Source: Arthrobacter sp. B1I2
GTDB taxonomy: Bacteria; Actinomycetota; Actinomycetes; Actinomycetales; Micrococcaceae
Assembly: GCF_030816485.1 (NCBI RefSeq)
Contig: NZ_JAUSYC010000001.1
Span: forward strand, 248,001 to 312,000
Direction: 5' to 3'
Length of the DNA: 64,000 nucleotides
The notes below the pieces were generated by a model. The model saw only the letters and a program-made list of their open reading frames with translations. It searched no databases and was not told where the DNA came from. Shown piece by piece: positions 8,561 through 18,121 of this stretch (position 1 is the first letter of the stretch; each line of letters starts with the position of its first letter). Both the position numbers and the translations under genes were made by a program.

Positions 8561-10669
8561 TCAGGTGCGGTAGATGCTGATGGAGTTGGCCTCGGCGAGG
8601 TCGGTTTCCCCCGAGGCCACTTGGATGCCCTGCCGCTCTTTGTGGCGGGGTGAGGTGGTCAGCCGAAGCTCGAACAGGCTCGGGGTTTGCCGCCCTGCAT
8701 CCGGGAGGGTGACCAACACGTCCGAGGCGCCGCCGTTCACCACCACCAGCCCGGCCAGTTCGCCGCCGTCGTCACCCAGCAGGAGCTGCATGACGCGGTG
8801 CTGCGGATCATTCCAGCGTTCAGCGGACATGGGCTGGCCATGCTGGTCGAACCAGTAAAGGTAGGACTGTTCGTCCCGGACGGGGAAGTCGTGGGGCTGG
8901 GCAGCCAGGAACTCCTTGCGCAGCCGGATGTACCGTTTCGTGCTGCGCAGCATTTCGTGCGCCTCCGGCGTCAGCGTCCAGTCCAGCCAGGTCATGGCGT
9001 TGTCCTGGCAGTAGGCGTTGTTGTTCCCCTGCTGCGTCCGCGCCAGTTCGTCTCCTGCCATGATCATGGGAACCCCGAGCGCGACCATGAGCGATGCCAT
9101 CAGGTTGCGGCGGGCCTGGGCACGCTTGGCCAGGATCGCTCCGTTCTCGGTGGGTCCCTCCACGCCGTGGTTGTAGCTGCGGTTGTCCCCATGACCGTCC
9201 CTGTTCTCTTCGCCGTTGTCCTCATTGTGTTTCCGCTCGAAGGAGACGAGGTCGTTCATGGTGAAGCCGTCGTGGGCGGTGATGAAGTTCAGCGACGCCA
9301 GCCGGGATCGGCCGGACGCCTGGAAGAGGCCCGCAGAACCGGACAGGGCGTCTGCGAGCTTGGCCATGGTCCCGCCGCTTCCGCCGGAATCAAGGGCCTC
9401 GCGGTCTGCTACCCAGAAGGTCCGGACCGCGTCCCGGAAGTGGTCGTTCCAGTCCACCCAGCCGCCGGGGAACCGGCCGGTCTGCCAGCCGCCGTCGCCA
9501 ATGTCCCAGGGCTCGGCAATCAGCTTGACCTCGGACAGGACGGGATCGGCGGCCACGGCGGTCAGGAAGGGGTGTTTGGGGTCGAATTCGTTCGCAGCGT
9601 TCCGGCAGAGCGTGACGGCGAGGTCGAACCGGAACCCGTCGATGTGGAACTCGTCCACCCAATACCGCAGTGAATCAGTGACCATCTGGACCACGCGCTG
9701 GTCCGCGAAGTTGAGCGTGTTGCCGCAGCCCGTGGTGTCGATGTACTTGCCGTGGCCGTCCACACGGTAGTACGTGTCCTCGCCCAGGCCGCGGAAGCTC
9801 AGGACCTGGCCGTCCGGACCGCCCTCGGCCGTGTGGTTGTAGACGACATCGAGGATGACCTCCAGACCGGCAGCGTGGAGTGCCTTGACCATGGCCTTGA
9901 ACTCGTCCTGGACGGCCTGCGGGCCTTCCTCCCTGGCTGCCCGGGTTGCATACCCGGGGTGGGGGGCGAAGAACGCGGCGGTGTTGTAGCCCCAGTAGTT
10001 GGTGAGCCCGAGGTCCTGCAGGTGCGGCTCATCGATATGGAAGTGCACGGGCAGGAGCTGGACGGATGTGATGCCCAGGCTGGTCAGGTGCTCCACCACG
10101 GCGGGGTGGGCCAGGCCTGCATAAGTGCCCCTGAGCTCCTCCGGCACATCGGGATGGAGCATGCTCTGGCCGCGGACGTGGGCTTCATAGACGATGGTGT
10201 TGCGCCAGGGCAGACGCAGGCGTTCGTCCGTCCCCCAGTCGAAGTGAGCGGCGGTCCGGACGCTGGCAAGGACGCCATCGCGCTGGTCCACTCCCCGGCC
10301 ATACGGGTCCAGCAGCAGGGGCCAGCCGCCGGGACCTTTCCCGTCGCCTGCGGGAGGCGCAGACGTCAGCGGTTGGCCGTCCGGGGAGGGACGGAAACCG
10401 TAGCGCGATCCGTACGGCAGGTCCTCGACAATGCCGTGATGGACTCCGCGCGTAAGGTTCGGCAGGGTCTGGACCCGCCACTGGCCGCCCGGAGGGCAGT
10501 AAACGATGTCCAGCCTGGCAACCGCGGGGGCGAAACAGGCCACGTTGGCCCGGCCGCCGGCGTGGTGCCGGGTACCGCCGGAATCAGCGCGCGGAACGCT
10601 GACACCAAGGGGAACAGCCGAAGAGGCGTCCATGGTGGAAGCAGTGTCGAAGAGCGGCATGACCATCAC
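8561..10669 (-). CDS. glgX: Glycogen debranching enzyme (isoamylase-type GH13)
   Basis: Hydrolyses alpha-1,6 branch points of phosphorylase-limit glycogen. It is 702 residues with an N-terminal CBM48-like domain (about 15-150) and a GH13 barrel. The conserved regions are VILDVVYNHTAEGG, the nucleophile in DGFRFDLAVTLCR, LIAEPWDIGDGGWQ and the NFITAHDGFTMNDLV end of the barrel; QGNNNAYCQDN is typical of GlgX/TreX enzymes. The start is either of two closely spaced ATGs (10669 or 10660). It ends about 50 bases before the RNase gene and could share its transcript. TreX, the trehalose-pathway relative, has the same motifs, so substrate preference is inferred from the glgP/glgE neighbourhood. Confidence 0.92.
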   Translation of the reverse strand: MMVMPLFDTASTMDASSAVPLGVSVPRADSGGTRHHAGGRANVACFAPAVARLDIVYCPPGGQWRVQTLPNLTRGVHHGIVEDLPYGSRYGFRPSPDGQPLTSAPPAGDGKGPGGWPLLLDPYGRGVDQRDGVLASVRTAAHFDWGTDERLRLPWRNTIVYEAHVRGQSMLHPDVPEELRGTYAGLAHPAVVEHLTSLGITSVQLLPVHFHIDEPHLQDLGLTNYWGYNTAAFFAPHPGYATRAAREEGPQAVQDEFKAMVKALHAAGLEVILDVVYNHTAEGGPDGQVLSFRGLGEDTYYRVDGHGKYIDTTGCGNTLNFADQRVVQMVTDSLRYWVDEFHIDGFRFDLAVTLCRNAANEFDPKHPFLTAVAADPVLSEVKLIAEPWDIGDGGWQTGRFPGGWVDWNDHFRDAVRTFWVADREALDSGGSGGTMAKLADALSGSAGLFQASGRSRLASLNFITAHDGFTMNDLVSFERKHNEDNGEENRDGHGDNRSYNHGVEGPTENGAILAKRAQARRNLMASLMVALGVPMIMAGDELARTQQGNNNAYCQDNAMTWLDWTLTPEAHEMLRSTKRYIRLRKEFLAAQPHDFPVRDEQSYLYWFDQHGQPMSAERWNDPQHRVMQLLLGDDGGELAGLVVVNGGASDVLVTLPDAGRQTPSLFELRLTTSPRHKERQGIQVASGETDLAEANSISIYRT

Positions 10670-10748
10670 CTAAATAGTAGCGGTCAGCGGCACTTGACCT
10701 GCCCGTTCTCCGCTGCGGCGCAGGGAAACCAGCCCGGAGGCCTGGAAC

Positions 10749-11738
10749 CTATCCGGCCGCGCGCTGGCGGGAGACCTCATACAGCGAGATGCCCACGGCC
10801 ATCGAAGCGTTGAGCGACTCCATGGCGGAATCGATGGGGATGGAGACAATCTGGTCGCAGTTTTCGCGGACCAGCCGGCTCAGGCCCTTTCCTTCCGAGC
10901 CCACCACGATGCACACCGGTTCGGTGGCCAGGGTGAGGTCAGGCAGCGAGACGTCGCCGTCGCCGTCGAGCCCCAGCACGAAGATGCCCATGTTCTTGAA
11001 CTGCTTCAGGGCATTGTTGAGGTTGGAGGCGCGGGCCACCGGCACGCGGACAGCGGCACCGGCACTGGTTTTCCAGGCCGATGCGGTAACGCCCACGGAA
11101 CGGCGCTCAGGGACGATGACGCCGTGGCCGCTGAAGGCGGAGACGGAGCGGATGATGGCGCCCAGGTTCCGGGGGTCCGTGATGCCGTCCAGGGCAACGA
11201 AGAGCGGCGCGTTGCCGACGTGCCCCTTCTTCCACTTCTCCACGGTTTCCTCGGCCAGTTCGTAGGCGTCCTGGTACTCGTAGGGCGGGATCTGCAGCAC
11301 CAGGCCCTGGTGCACGGCGTCGTCGGTCATCCGGTCAAGCTCGGGCTTGCCGGTCTCCAGCAGCGGGATACCGCGCTCGGCGGCAAGCTTCAGGGATTCC
11401 TTGACACGGTCGTCCATCTCGATGCGGATGGCAACGTGCAGGGCTTTGGCGGGGATGCCGGCCCGGAGCGCTTCCACCACGGAGTTCCGGCCGGTGACTA
11501 CCTCTTCGGTGGCGCGTCCCTTGGGGCCGGACTTGGCCGCGCCGGCGCTGCGTGCACCGGTGCCGCGCTTGGCTGCGGAACGCTCGGCGAGCTGCCTGGC
11601 CTTGTGTGCTTTGTGGTACGGGCGGTCCTCCGCCTTGGGCGTGGGGCCCTTGCCTTCGAGAGCCTTGCGGCCATGGCCACCGGTTCCGATGGTCGGGCCC
11701 TTCTTCGCTTTAACCGATCGGCGACCATTGTTGGCCAT
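10749..11738 (-). CDS. rlmB: 23S rRNA (guanosine-2'-O-)-methyltransferase RlmB / TrmH family
   Basis: SAM-dependent 2'-O-methylation of rRNA (G2251 in E. coli numbering). It is 329 residues: a basic, low-complexity N-terminal tail (1-75) found in actinobacterial members, a SpoU substrate-binding domain (VTGRNSVVEALRAGIPAKAL) and a C-terminal SPOUT knot domain. The three SpoU motifs are visible as DGITDPRNLGAIIRS, VGSEGKGLSRLVRENCD and IPIDSAMESLNASMAVGISLYE. An ATG at 11738 follows GGTGG. It is the last gene of the carD-ispD-ispF-cysS-rlmB series on the minus strand, with about 100 bases separating it from cysS. Exact rRNA target not provable from sequence. Confidence 0.93.
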   Translation of the reverse strand: MANNGRRSVKAKKGPTIGTGGHGRKALEGKGPTPKAEDRPYHKAHKARQLAERSAAKRGTGARSAGAAKSGPKGRATEEVVTGRNSVVEALRAGIPAKALHVAIRIEMDDRVKESLKLAAERGIPLLETGKPELDRMTDDAVHQGLVLQIPPYEYQDAYELAEETVEKWKKGHVGNAPLFVALDGITDPRNLGAIIRSVSAFSGHGVIVPERRSVGVTASAWKTSAGAAVRVPVARASNLNNALKQFKNMGIFVLGLDGDGDVSLPDLTLATEPVCIVVGSEGKGLSRLVRENCDQIVSIPIDSAMESLNASMAVGISLYEVSRQRAAG

Positions 11739-11840
11739 GATGTTCCACCCTTGATTGTGACGACTGAATCTGCATACCAGTCTACTGACCCGAAAAAAAT
11801 CGGCGTATCCGGGCGGGGTTCAGCCTGGCCTCAGCCCCGC

Positions 11841-13298
11841 TCAGTCGCGCTTGAGGCTCCAGGTGGGACCGTCCGGGCCGTCCTCCACCACGACGCCGGC
11901 CTGGTTCAGGGTGTCCCGGATCGCGTCGGAAGCGGCCCAGTCCTTTTCAGCTCGGGCGGCTGCACGGGCTGCCAACTGGGCTTCCACCAGGACGCCAAGA
12001 GCCTTGGCCTCCTGCGTACCCGCTGCTCCGGAATCTGCCACAGCGTTCAGTCCGAGGACCCGGAGCATATCGTGGACGTGATGCAATGCCTGCCGGGCAT
12101 CCTCCAACCGGTCCTCGGTGAGGGCTGTATTGCCGGACCGGACGGTGTCATGGAGGACGGCCAGCGCCTGCGGCACATTCAGGTCGTCGTCCATGGCGCG
12201 TTCAAAGGCTTCGGGTACCAGTCCGTAGGTGAAAAAGCTGTAGGTGCCGTCGACGGAAAGGGCGCGGACGGCCCGGCTGATGAACCCATGAATGCGTTCG
12301 ACGGCGGCCGCGGCCTCCTCCAGGGACGTGGGCCGGTAGTCGAGGATGGAGCGGTAGTGCGCCTGGCCGAGGTAGTACCGCACCACCCGGGGCGATGCCA
12401 GTTCCAGCATTTCCCCGGGGCTGATGGTGTTGCCGATGGACTTGGACATCTTTTCGCCCTGGTAGGTCACCATGCCGTTGTGCATCCAGAAGTTGGCGAA
12501 CGAATGTCCTGCCGCCTGCGACTGCGCCATCTCGTTTTCGTGGTGCGGGAAGCGCAGGTCCAGGCCGCCGCCATGGATGTCGAACGCGGTGCCCAGGTAC
12601 TTGGTGACCATGGCGGAGCACTCAAGGTGCCAGCCGGGCCGCCCGGCACCCCAGGGCGAGGCCCAGCTGGCGGTGGCCGGCTCTCCCTCTTTGGAACCCT
12701 TCCACAGCGCAAAGTCGCGGGGATCCTTCTTTCCGCGGGGGTCGGCGTCGGGCGCTGCCTGCATGTCGTCGATGTTCTGCCGGGTCAGGGCCCCGTACTT
12801 GTCCCACGAACGGACGTCGAAGTACACGTCACCCGAATCGTCCAGCGCAGGATAGGCGTGCCCGCGGTCGATGAGCTGCTGGATCAGGGCGTGCATCTCG
12901 GGGATGTGCCCGGTGGCCCTGGGTTCGTAGGTGGGGCGGGAGACGCCAAGGGTGTCGTAGGCCTTCAGGAATTCCTGCTCGTAGCGGTACGCCAGCGCCC
13001 ACCACTCTTCGCGCGGCACTTCTCCCGCCTCGGGGCTGAAGTCCGGCGCGAAGGAAGCCTCGGACTTGGCGAGAATCTTGTCGTCAATGTCCGTCACGTT
13101 GCGGACCACCGTGACGCGCAGGCCGCGGTACTCCAGCCAGCGGGTGAGCTGGTCAAAGGCGATGGCGGAACGGATGTGGCCCACGTGCGGCATCCCCTGG
13201 ACCGTGGCCCCGCAGTAATAGAGGCTGACCTTGCCCTCAACGATGGGGACGAAGTTCCGGACTTCGGCGGAGGCAGTGTCATAGAAGCGCAGGGTCAC
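11841..13298 (-). CDS. cysS: Cysteine--tRNA ligase
   Basis: Class I aminoacyl-tRNA synthetase charging tRNA-Cys. It is 485 residues. The zinc ligand Cys is in [17 protein letters not shown], which also carries the HIGH-type motif (HVGH); further zinc-site residues are in GWHLECSAM and the [10 protein letters not shown] segment; the KMSKS loop is [10 protein letters not shown]. The C-terminal DALR-like helical domain follows (about 350-485). It starts at a GTG nine bases after the ispF stop, so the genes are very likely in one operon. MshC, the actinobacterial mycothiol ligase, is a shorter paralogue, but the full length and the ispF/rlmB neighbours fit CysS. Confidence 0.96.
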   Translation of the reverse strand: MTLRFYDTASAEVRNFVPIVEGKVSLYYCGATVQGMPHVGHIRSAIAFDQLTRWLEYRGLRVTVVRNVTDIDDKILAKSEASFAPDFSPEAGEVPREEWWALAYRYEQEFLKAYDTLGVSRPTYEPRATGHIPEMHALIQQLIDRGHAYPALDDSGDVYFDVRSWDKYGALTRQNIDDMQAAPDADPRGKKDPRDFALWKGSKEGEPATASWASPWGAGRPGWHLECSAMVTKYLGTAFDIHGGGLDLRFPHHENEMAQSQAAGHSFANFWMHNGMVTYQGEKMSKSIGNTISPGEMLELASPRVVRYYLGQAHYRSILDYRPTSLEEAAAAVERIHGFISRAVRALSVDGTYSFFTYGLVPEAFERAMDDDLNVPQALAVLHDTVRSGNTALTEDRLEDARQALHHVHDMLRVLGLNAVADSGAAGTQEAKALGVLVEAQLAARAAARAEKDWAASDAIRDTLNQAGVVVEDGPDGPTWSLKRD

Positions 13299-13307
13299 TG
13301 CTCCAGA

Positions 13308-13820
13308 CTAACCGATGGCTGGGGGCTGCCGCGGGTACACCAGGGCGGTGGCAACCGCGGAAATACCCTCCCCGCGTCCGGTGAATCCCAGGCCGTCGCT
13401 GGTGGTTGCCGTGACGCCTACATGCGCGCCCACGGCTTCGCTTAGGATCTTTTGTGATTCTTCCCGGCGCGGCCCGAATTTGGGGCGGTTGGCCACGAAC
13501 TGCACCGCAACATTGCCTATTTCGAAGCCGGCTGCCCGGACGATTCGTGCAGCTTCAGCCAGGAGGGTTGCGCCGGACGCCCCGGCGAACTCCGGGCGGT
13601 CGGTGCCGAAGTGGGTGCCGAGGTCGCCGATGCCGGCAGCCGAGAACAGTGCGTCCGCGGCAGCGTGGGCCACGGCGTCACCGTCAGAGTGCCCGGCGAG
13701 GCCGCGTTCTCCGGGCCAGAGGAGTCCGCCGAGCCACAGCGGACGGGGTGAGTCCTCCGGTGCGTAAGCGTGGACATCGATTCCCACTCCGGTGCGCGGC
13801 AGAACCATGTCCGCGCTCAT
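13308..13820 (-). CDS. ispF: 2-C-methyl-D-erythritol 2,4-cyclodiphosphate synthase
   Basis: Fifth step of the MEP isoprenoid pathway, cyclising CDP-ME-2-phosphate with release of CMP. It is about 170 residues, normal for IspF. The metal-binding motif DVHAY at the N-terminus ([13 protein letters not shown]), the [19 protein letters not shown] signature and the C-terminal [20 protein letters not shown] segment are all present. The start is chosen at 13820, whose ATGA overlaps the ispD stop; an in-frame ATG at 13808 has slightly better spacing to GGAGGG and an upstream ATG at 13832 is also possible. It is translationally coupled to ispD. Confidence 0.95.
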   Translation of the reverse strand: MSADMVLPRTGVGIDVHAYAPEDSPRPLWLGGLLWPGERGLAGHSDGDAVAHAAADALFSAAGIGDLGTHFGTDRPEFAGASGATLLAEAARIVRAAGFEIGNVAVQFVANRPKFGPRREESQKILSEAVGAHVGVTATTSDGLGFTGRGEGISAVATALVYPRQPPAIG

Positions 13821-14599
13821 CCCTCCACCCACCGGGCGCCGAGCGGGCCTTCCAGGAGTCCTTCGGCGAAGATCAGGTCAAGGGGTGTGGTGATCTTGAG
13901 GGACTGCGTTGAGCCACGGACGGCGTGGACGGGTGTGCCGAGCATCTCCACGAGCATGGCGTCGTCGGTGACGGCCGCGGACTGCTGCTGGTCCAAGCCC
14001 TGTGCCGCCTGGTGCGCCTGCAGCAGGGTGCCGATCCTGAAGCCCTGGGGCGTCTGGACAGCCCGCAGTTCCTCGCGGCGGGCCGTCCCCGTGACAACCT
14101 CGGGCGCCAACGCAGTGTCCCCGCCCGTGGTGGCCGCCACCGTTTTGACGGTGTCCACCACGGGAAGCGCGGGAATGACGGCAGCAGCACCGGCGGCAAG
14201 GGCATCGGAGACGCGGTGGAAAACGGATTCGGGTGTCAGCGCGCGGGCGGCATCGTGGACGAGGACCGCTTCGATGCCGTCCATCAGTGCAGCGATACCG
14301 GCACGGACGGAGTCGGCCCGGGTGGATCCGCCGTCGACAATCGTCACGAGGGGGCCGGCGTCTGCGAGTTCACCGCGGAAGTCGTCACACAGCTGGCGCA
14401 GTCCCTGGTCGCCGGCGGGCAACGCCACGCAGACCTGGCTGGCGACTCCTGACGCGACAATTCCCCGCAGGGCATGCATCAGGATCGGCTCGCCGCCGAG
14501 CGGTACGGCCGCCTTGGGCATGCCGTACCCGAGGCGCTGCCCTGAACCGGCGGCCACCACGATGACTGCAGTGACCAGGCGCGTGGGTGATTCACTCAT
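13817..14599 (-). CDS. ispD: 2-C-methyl-D-erythritol 4-phosphate cytidylyltransferase
   Basis: Third step of the MEP pathway, making CDP-methylerythritol from MEP and CTP. It is 260 residues. The nucleotide-binding signature [20 protein letters not shown] is at the N-terminus, followed by ILMHALRGI; the internal [16 protein letters not shown] and C-terminal [10 protein letters not shown] segments are typical of IspD. Its end overlaps ispF by four bases. A strong hairpin at 14670-14701 separates it from carD, so ispD may have its own promoter in the roughly 70 bases between that hairpin and its ATG, or be reached by read-through. Confidence 0.95.
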   Translation of the reverse strand: MSESPTRLVTAVIVVAAGSGQRLGYGMPKAAVPLGGEPILMHALRGIVASGVASQVCVALPAGDQGLRQLCDDFRGELADAGPLVTIVDGGSTRADSVRAGIAALMDGIEAVLVHDAARALTPESVFHRVSDALAAGAAAVIPALPVVDTVKTVAATTGGDTALAPEVVTGTARREELRAVQTPQGFRIGTLLQAHQAAQGLDQQQSAAVTDDAMLVEMLGTPVHAVRGSTQSLKITTPLDLIFAEGLLEGPLGARWVEG

Positions 14600-14660
14600 G
14601 CGCCTAGCCTACGACGCCGCCACTTCGGTTAGGTGCCTAAGACACCGCCGGGGAGGAGCC

Positions 14661-14701
14661 AAAAAAAGTAGCCCCGGCGGCACTTGCGTGCCGCCGGGGC
14701 T
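14661..14701 (-). terminator. Strong rho-independent terminator of carD
   Basis: A perfect 14-bp stem (AGCCCCGGCGGCAC, loop TTGC, GTGCCGCCGGGGCT at 14670-14701) is followed on the minus strand by a run of seven T (14667-14661). It lies seven bases past the carD stop codon. Confidence 0.9.
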
Positions 14702-14707
14702 AAATTC

Positions 14708-15190
14708 TTAGGAAGCCAGGACCTCGTCGAGAACGCTTGCAGCCTTCTCCTCGTCGGTCTTTTCAGCCAGCGCCAGTTCTGAAATCAGAATTTGACGGGC
14801 CTTGGCCAGCATTCGCTTCTCGCCTGCGGAAAGGCCCCGGTCGTGATCCCGGCGCCACAGGTCGCGAACAACCTCTGCCACCTTGATGACGTCACCGGAA
14901 GCAAGCTTCTCCAGGTTTGCCTTGTACCTGCGTGACCAGTTGGTTGGTTCCTCGGTGAACTCGGCGCGGAGCACATCGAACACGTGCTCCAGGCCTTCCT
15001 TGCCCACTACGTCCCGGACCCCAACAAGGTCAACGTTCTCTGCTGGAACTTCAATGGTCAGATCACCCTGAGCCACCTTGAGCTTGAGATACATCTTCTC
15101 TTCGCCCTTGATGGTGCGCATCTTGATTTCTTCAATCTTCGCAGCACCGTGGTGAGGGTAAACTACTGTCTCGCCGACCTCAAATACCAT
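14708..15190 (-). CDS. carD: CarD-family RNA polymerase-binding transcription regulator
   Basis: Binds the RNA polymerase beta subunit and stabilises open complexes at rRNA and other promoters; essential in mycobacteria. It is 160 residues, the usual size. The N-terminal RNAP-interaction Tudor-like domain reads [18 protein letters not shown], and the basic helical DNA-contacting domain includes [17 protein letters not shown] with the conserved Trp. The ATG at 15190 follows AAAGGGGA. A possible promoter on the minus strand is TTGCGG and TCATAT, 17 bases apart. It is transcribed divergently from the lipoprotein gene and followed by a strong terminator, so it is probably largely monocistronic. 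Confidence 0.96.
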   Translation of the reverse strand: MVFEVGETVVYPHHGAAKIEEIKMRTIKGEEKMYLKLKVAQGDLTIEVPAENVDLVGVRDVVGKEGLEHVFDVLRAEFTEEPTNWSRRYKANLEKLASGDVIKVAEVVRDLWRRDHDRGLSAGEKRMLAKARQILISELALAEKTDEEKAASVLDEVLAS

Positions 15191-15382
15191 GTGGACATTT
15201 CCCCTTTCCCGCAGACCAGTTTATCACGATTCAGGCATATGACCGGCCGAAGAAAGGGCCCGCAACCGCGAAAATACGCGGAAAATGAGCCCAATCGACC
15301 CCCTCCACCCCCTTGACGGATGCACAGATTAGTGCATGGCGTGAGCGCTCCCACAGCCGATGTGACACCGCCGAATCCTCGT

Positions 15383-15410
15383 TTGACGCTCATTGCGGAT
15401 AGGCTATGGC
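15383..15410 (+). promoter_or_regulatory. Candidate promoter of the lipoprotein gene
   Basis: TTGACG at 15383-15388 is followed after 16 bases by TATGGC at 15405-15410, 36 bases upstream of the GTG at 15447. The fit to a housekeeping sigma promoter is moderate; no start-site data. Confidence 0.4.
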
Positions 15411-15446
15411 TGAAAAAGACTTCAAATTTCTCGAGGAGTACGTGAC

Positions 15447-16058
15447 GTGCGTTCCACTGCGATGAACCGGGCCCAGCGCGGCAAACTGGCACTGACGGCT
15501 GCTGCCCTTGGCGCCAGCCTGCTGACCGCGGGCTGCGGTTACATCACGCCCCAGCAGACCAACCACCAGTACTCCGCCTCGGATGGCATCCGCGCAGACC
15601 TTGGCCCCCTGCAGCTGCGGAACATCCTCATTGTCTCCACGGGCGAGGACGAGCCCGGCCGCCTGATTGGCGCCGTCTACAACTCCTCCTCGAAGGACGT
15701 GAAGCTCACGGTCAACGGCGCCAAGGGTTCACAGACCGAGGTCCCGGTGAAGGCCAACTCCTACACCCTGCTGAACGAGAAGTCAGACGAGGCCATCCTG
15801 AGCACCACCGGCGGCGTGCCCGGCTCCCTGGTGGACGTCAAGATCACCGAGAACGGCACCAACCTCAGCAACACGGTCAAGGTTCCCGTCCTGGACGCCA
15901 CCTTGGAGGAGTACAAGAACTACGTACCGACTCCGAGCCCCTCGGAAACACCTTCTTCTTCTTCTGCAAGCCCCAGCGCCAGCTCTTCAGCCGGCGCCAG
16001 CTCCTCCACGAGCGCCACTCCGGGCGCCACGGCAAGCGCCACCGGCACCAGCCGCTAG
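15447..16058 (+). CDS. LpqE-like secreted lipoprotein with Ser/Thr-rich tail
   Basis: A predicted membrane-anchored lipoprotein of 203 residues. A basic start, a hydrophobic stretch and the lipobox LLTAGC (Cys at about residue 28) are clear. The mature part contains an immunoglobulin-like strand-rich domain (RNILIVSTGEDEPGRLIGAVY, then VNGAKGSQTEVPVK) and the last 45 residues are almost only Ser, Ala, Thr, Pro and Gly, a flexible tail. The GTG at 15447 is preceded by GAGGAG at the right distance. In mycobacteria lpqE sits beside carD and has a similar N-terminal pattern, so this is probably the positional counterpart; the function of LpqE is not well defined. Confidence 0.78.
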   Translation: MRSTAMNRAQRGKLALTAAALGASLLTAGCGYITPQQTNHQYSASDGIRADLGPLQLRNILIVSTGEDEPGRLIGAVYNSSSKDVKLTVNGAKGSQTEVPVKANSYTLLNEKSDEAILSTTGGVPGSLVDVKITENGTNLSNTVKVPVLDATLEEYKNYVPTPSPSETPSSSSASPSASSSAGASSSTSATPGATASATGTSR

Positions 16059-16085
16059 GCAGGGCCCGGCAGCACCGGCACAACG

Positions 16086-16116
16086 AAAGGGAGGAGCCAC
16101 CGGCTCCTCCCTTTTT
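16086..16116 (+). terminator. Terminator after the lipoprotein gene
   Basis: GGGAGGAGCC, loop ACC, GGCTCCTCCC (16089-16111), then TTTTT. AAA on the 5' side extends the pairing to the T run, so it could also serve the convergent regX3 gene. Confidence 0.85.
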
Positions 16117-16142
16117 GTATGCCCTTGTCCGTGCCGCCCGCC

Positions 16143-16823
16143 CTACGGCTCGAACTTGTACCCGAGGCCGCGGACAGTGACCAGGTAGCGCGGAGCGGAG
16201 GGATCGGGCTCGATCTTCCCGCGGAGGCGCTTCACGTGGACGTCCAGGGTCTTGGTGTCGCCCACGTAGTCGGAGCCCCAGACGCGGTCGATCAGCTGGC
16301 CGCGGGTCAGCACCCTGCCCGAGTTGCGCAGCAGCATCTCCAGGAGCTCGAACTCTTTCAAGGGAAGCAGGACCTGCTCGCCGTCCACGCTCACCACGTG
16401 CCGTTCGATGTCCATCCGGACCGGGCCGGCCTGGACCGTTGAGGAGATGAGTTCCTCCGGTTCACCCTGACGCCGGAGCACTGCCCTGATCCGGGCCACC
16501 AGTTCGCGGGAAGAGTAGGGCTTGGTGACATAATCGTCGGCGCCGAGCTCCAGGCCCACTACTTTGTCGATTTCCGAATCCTTGGCGGTCAGCATGATCA
16601 CGGGAACACTTGAGCGCTGGCGGAGCTGGCGGCACACCTCAGTACCGGAAAGCCCGGGGAGCTGCAGGTCAAGCAAAACCAGGTCAGCGCCGTTGCGATC
16701 AAATTCGGTGACAGCGTCCAGTCCGTTATCCACCACCTCGACCTCGAACCCTTCCTTACCCAGCAAATAGGACAAGGGATCGCTGAACGACTCCTCGTCC
16801 TCAACAATCAAAATCCTGCTCAA
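16143..16823 (-). CDS. regX3: Two-component response regulator RegX3 (OmpR/PhoB family)
   Basis: Phosphate-responsive DNA-binding regulator paired with SenX3. It is 226 residues: a receiver domain (1-120) with the acidic pair in IVEDEESF, the phosphoacceptor Asp in LVLLDLQLPG, MLTAKD and the TKPYSSREL lysine, then an OmpR winged helix (130-226) with LKEFELLEMLLRNSGRVLTR and the terminal VRGLGYKF. The start ATG overlaps the end of senX3 (ATGA). PhoP/MtrA-type regulators look similar, but the partner kinase and the divergent phoU identify it as RegX3 with good confidence. Probable autoregulation through the repeat array at 18122-18161. Confidence 0.92.
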   Translation of the reverse strand: MSRILIVEDEESFSDPLSYLLGKEGFEVEVVDNGLDAVTEFDRNGADLVLLDLQLPGLSGTEVCRQLRQRSSVPVIMLTAKDSEIDKVVGLELGADDYVTKPYSSRELVARIRAVLRRQGEPEELISSTVQAGPVRMDIERHVVSVDGEQVLLPLKEFELLEMLLRNSGRVLTRGQLIDRVWGSDYVGDTKTLDVHVKRLRGKIEPDPSAPRYLVTVRGLGYKFEP

Positions 16824-18061
16824 GCGCTAGCTCCTCGTTCTGTTGCGCCGGCGGCGCGGTGTACTTGGGTGGGATGGGGCTGTTCCGGCGCCAGTGCCGG
16901 TGCTTCTGTTGCGGCAGGCCCGGGCCCGCCGTCCTGCCCTTCCATCTCGGGCAGCCGGAGGGTGAACGTTGACCCCTTGCCGGGCTGGGACCAAAGGGTC
17001 ACTTCGCCGCCGTGGTTCGATGCCACGTGCTTCACGATGCTCAGGCCCAGGCCGGTACCGCCCGTCTGGCGGGACCGCGCCGCGTCCGCGCGGTAGAAAC
17101 GTTCGAACACGCGTTCCTGGTCCTCAGGAGTGAGTCCCTCCCCCTGGTCGGTGACTGAAATCGAGACCAGGCCTTCCCTGGAACGTACACCAATGCCCAC
17201 CCGGGTGTTGGCCGGTGAATAGCGGATGGCGTTGTCGATGAGGTTCCGCAGCGCAGTCACCAGGAGGTCCTGGTCGCCGAACACCTTGCCATCGGTGCGG
17301 CCCCCCACCATGATGCTGATGTTCTTGCTTTCCGCGGGAAGCTGGGACCGGTCCACGGCCTCGGCGATGACGGCATTGATGTCCACGGGGCCGCCCTGCT
17401 GCGTCACGCTGGCGCCCTGCAGGCGCGAAAGTTCGATGATGTCCTGCACCAGGGCGGCCAGGCGGGCGGATTCCTTGTGCATGCGCTTGGCAAAGCGGCG
17501 GACAGCTTCCTCGTCATCGGCCGAGGACTCGAGCGCCTCGGCGAGCAGGGAGATGGCGCCCACGGGGGTTTTCAGTTCGTGCGAAACGTTGGCGACAAAA
17601 TCATTGCGGATCTCTTCGGTGCGGGTGATCTCGGTCCGGTCATCGGCAAGGAGCAGGATATATTCCTCACCCAGCATGGCCGCCCGGACCTGGACGACAA
17701 TGGTTCCCTGGCCCAGCGGCCCCCGCGGAAGTTCGAGCTGCCTTTCCAGGATGACGCCGTCCCGCCGGACTCCAGCCGCCATGTCCAAAAGCTCCTTGTG
17801 CACCACAGTGTGCCCGCGGACCAGTCCGTAGGCGTAGGCTGCGGGGCTGGCACGAACCACGCCGTCCACGTCGTCCAGCACCACGAAAGCACGTCCGACG
17901 ACGGCGAGCACCTCCGCTGCGCCGGCTGGCAGCGCCGGCTCCCCGGCACCGACGTCCAGCAGCTCGCGCTGCTTCTCGCTCACACGGTAGGCAAGCACGC
18001 CGAATGTGCCAAGCGCCAGGCCGATAAGGCCAGCAACCAGACCGATGAGCATAGGATCCAC
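16820..18061 (-). CDS. senX3: Sensor histidine kinase SenX3
   Basis: Membrane-bound phosphate-sensing kinase. It is 413 residues with one clear N-terminal transmembrane helix (MLIGLVAGLIGLALGTFGVLA), a PAS-like domain (about 40-150), and an HK core: H-box FVANVSHELKTPVGAISLLA, N-box NLIDNAIRYSP, then DQGEGLTPEDQERVFERFYR and GTGLGLSIVKHVASNHGG. The C-terminus is a Pro/Ala-rich tail. An ATGA overlap couples it to regX3. It is divergent from phoU with a PHO-box-like repeat array between, the same gene order as in mycobacteria and corynebacteria. Confidence 0.93.
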   Translation of the reverse strand: MDPMLIGLVAGLIGLALGTFGVLAYRVSEKQRELLDVGAGEPALPAGAAEVLAVVGRAFVVLDDVDGVVRASPAAYAYGLVRGHTVVHKELLDMAAGVRRDGVILERQLELPRGPLGQGTIVVQVRAAMLGEEYILLLADDRTEITRTEEIRNDFVANVSHELKTPVGAISLLAEALESSADDEEAVRRFAKRMHKESARLAALVQDIIELSRLQGASVTQQGGPVDINAVIAEAVDRSQLPAESKNISIMVGGRTDGKVFGDQDLLVTALRNLIDNAIRYSPANTRVGIGVRSREGLVSISVTDQGEGLTPEDQERVFERFYRADAARSRQTGGTGLGLSIVKHVASNHGGEVTLWSQPGKGSTFTLRLPEMEGQDGGPGPAATEAPALAPEQPHPTQVHRAAGATERGASA

Positions 18062-18121
18062 AGCTCCACCTTATGCTCTTGTCCATAGCCCCCCGCCGCC
18101 TTCAGGCCCGTCCGGCAAACG

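Noticed and set aside
11124..13445. A 773-codon plus-strand frame over rlmB and cysS
   Set aside because: Antisense to two identified genes, low-complexity translation.
15900..16058. Ser/Ala-rich stretch at the end of the lipoprotein as a nucleotide repeat
   Set aside because: The codons vary (TCT, AGC, TCC); it is amino-acid low complexity and not a clean tandem DNA repeat.
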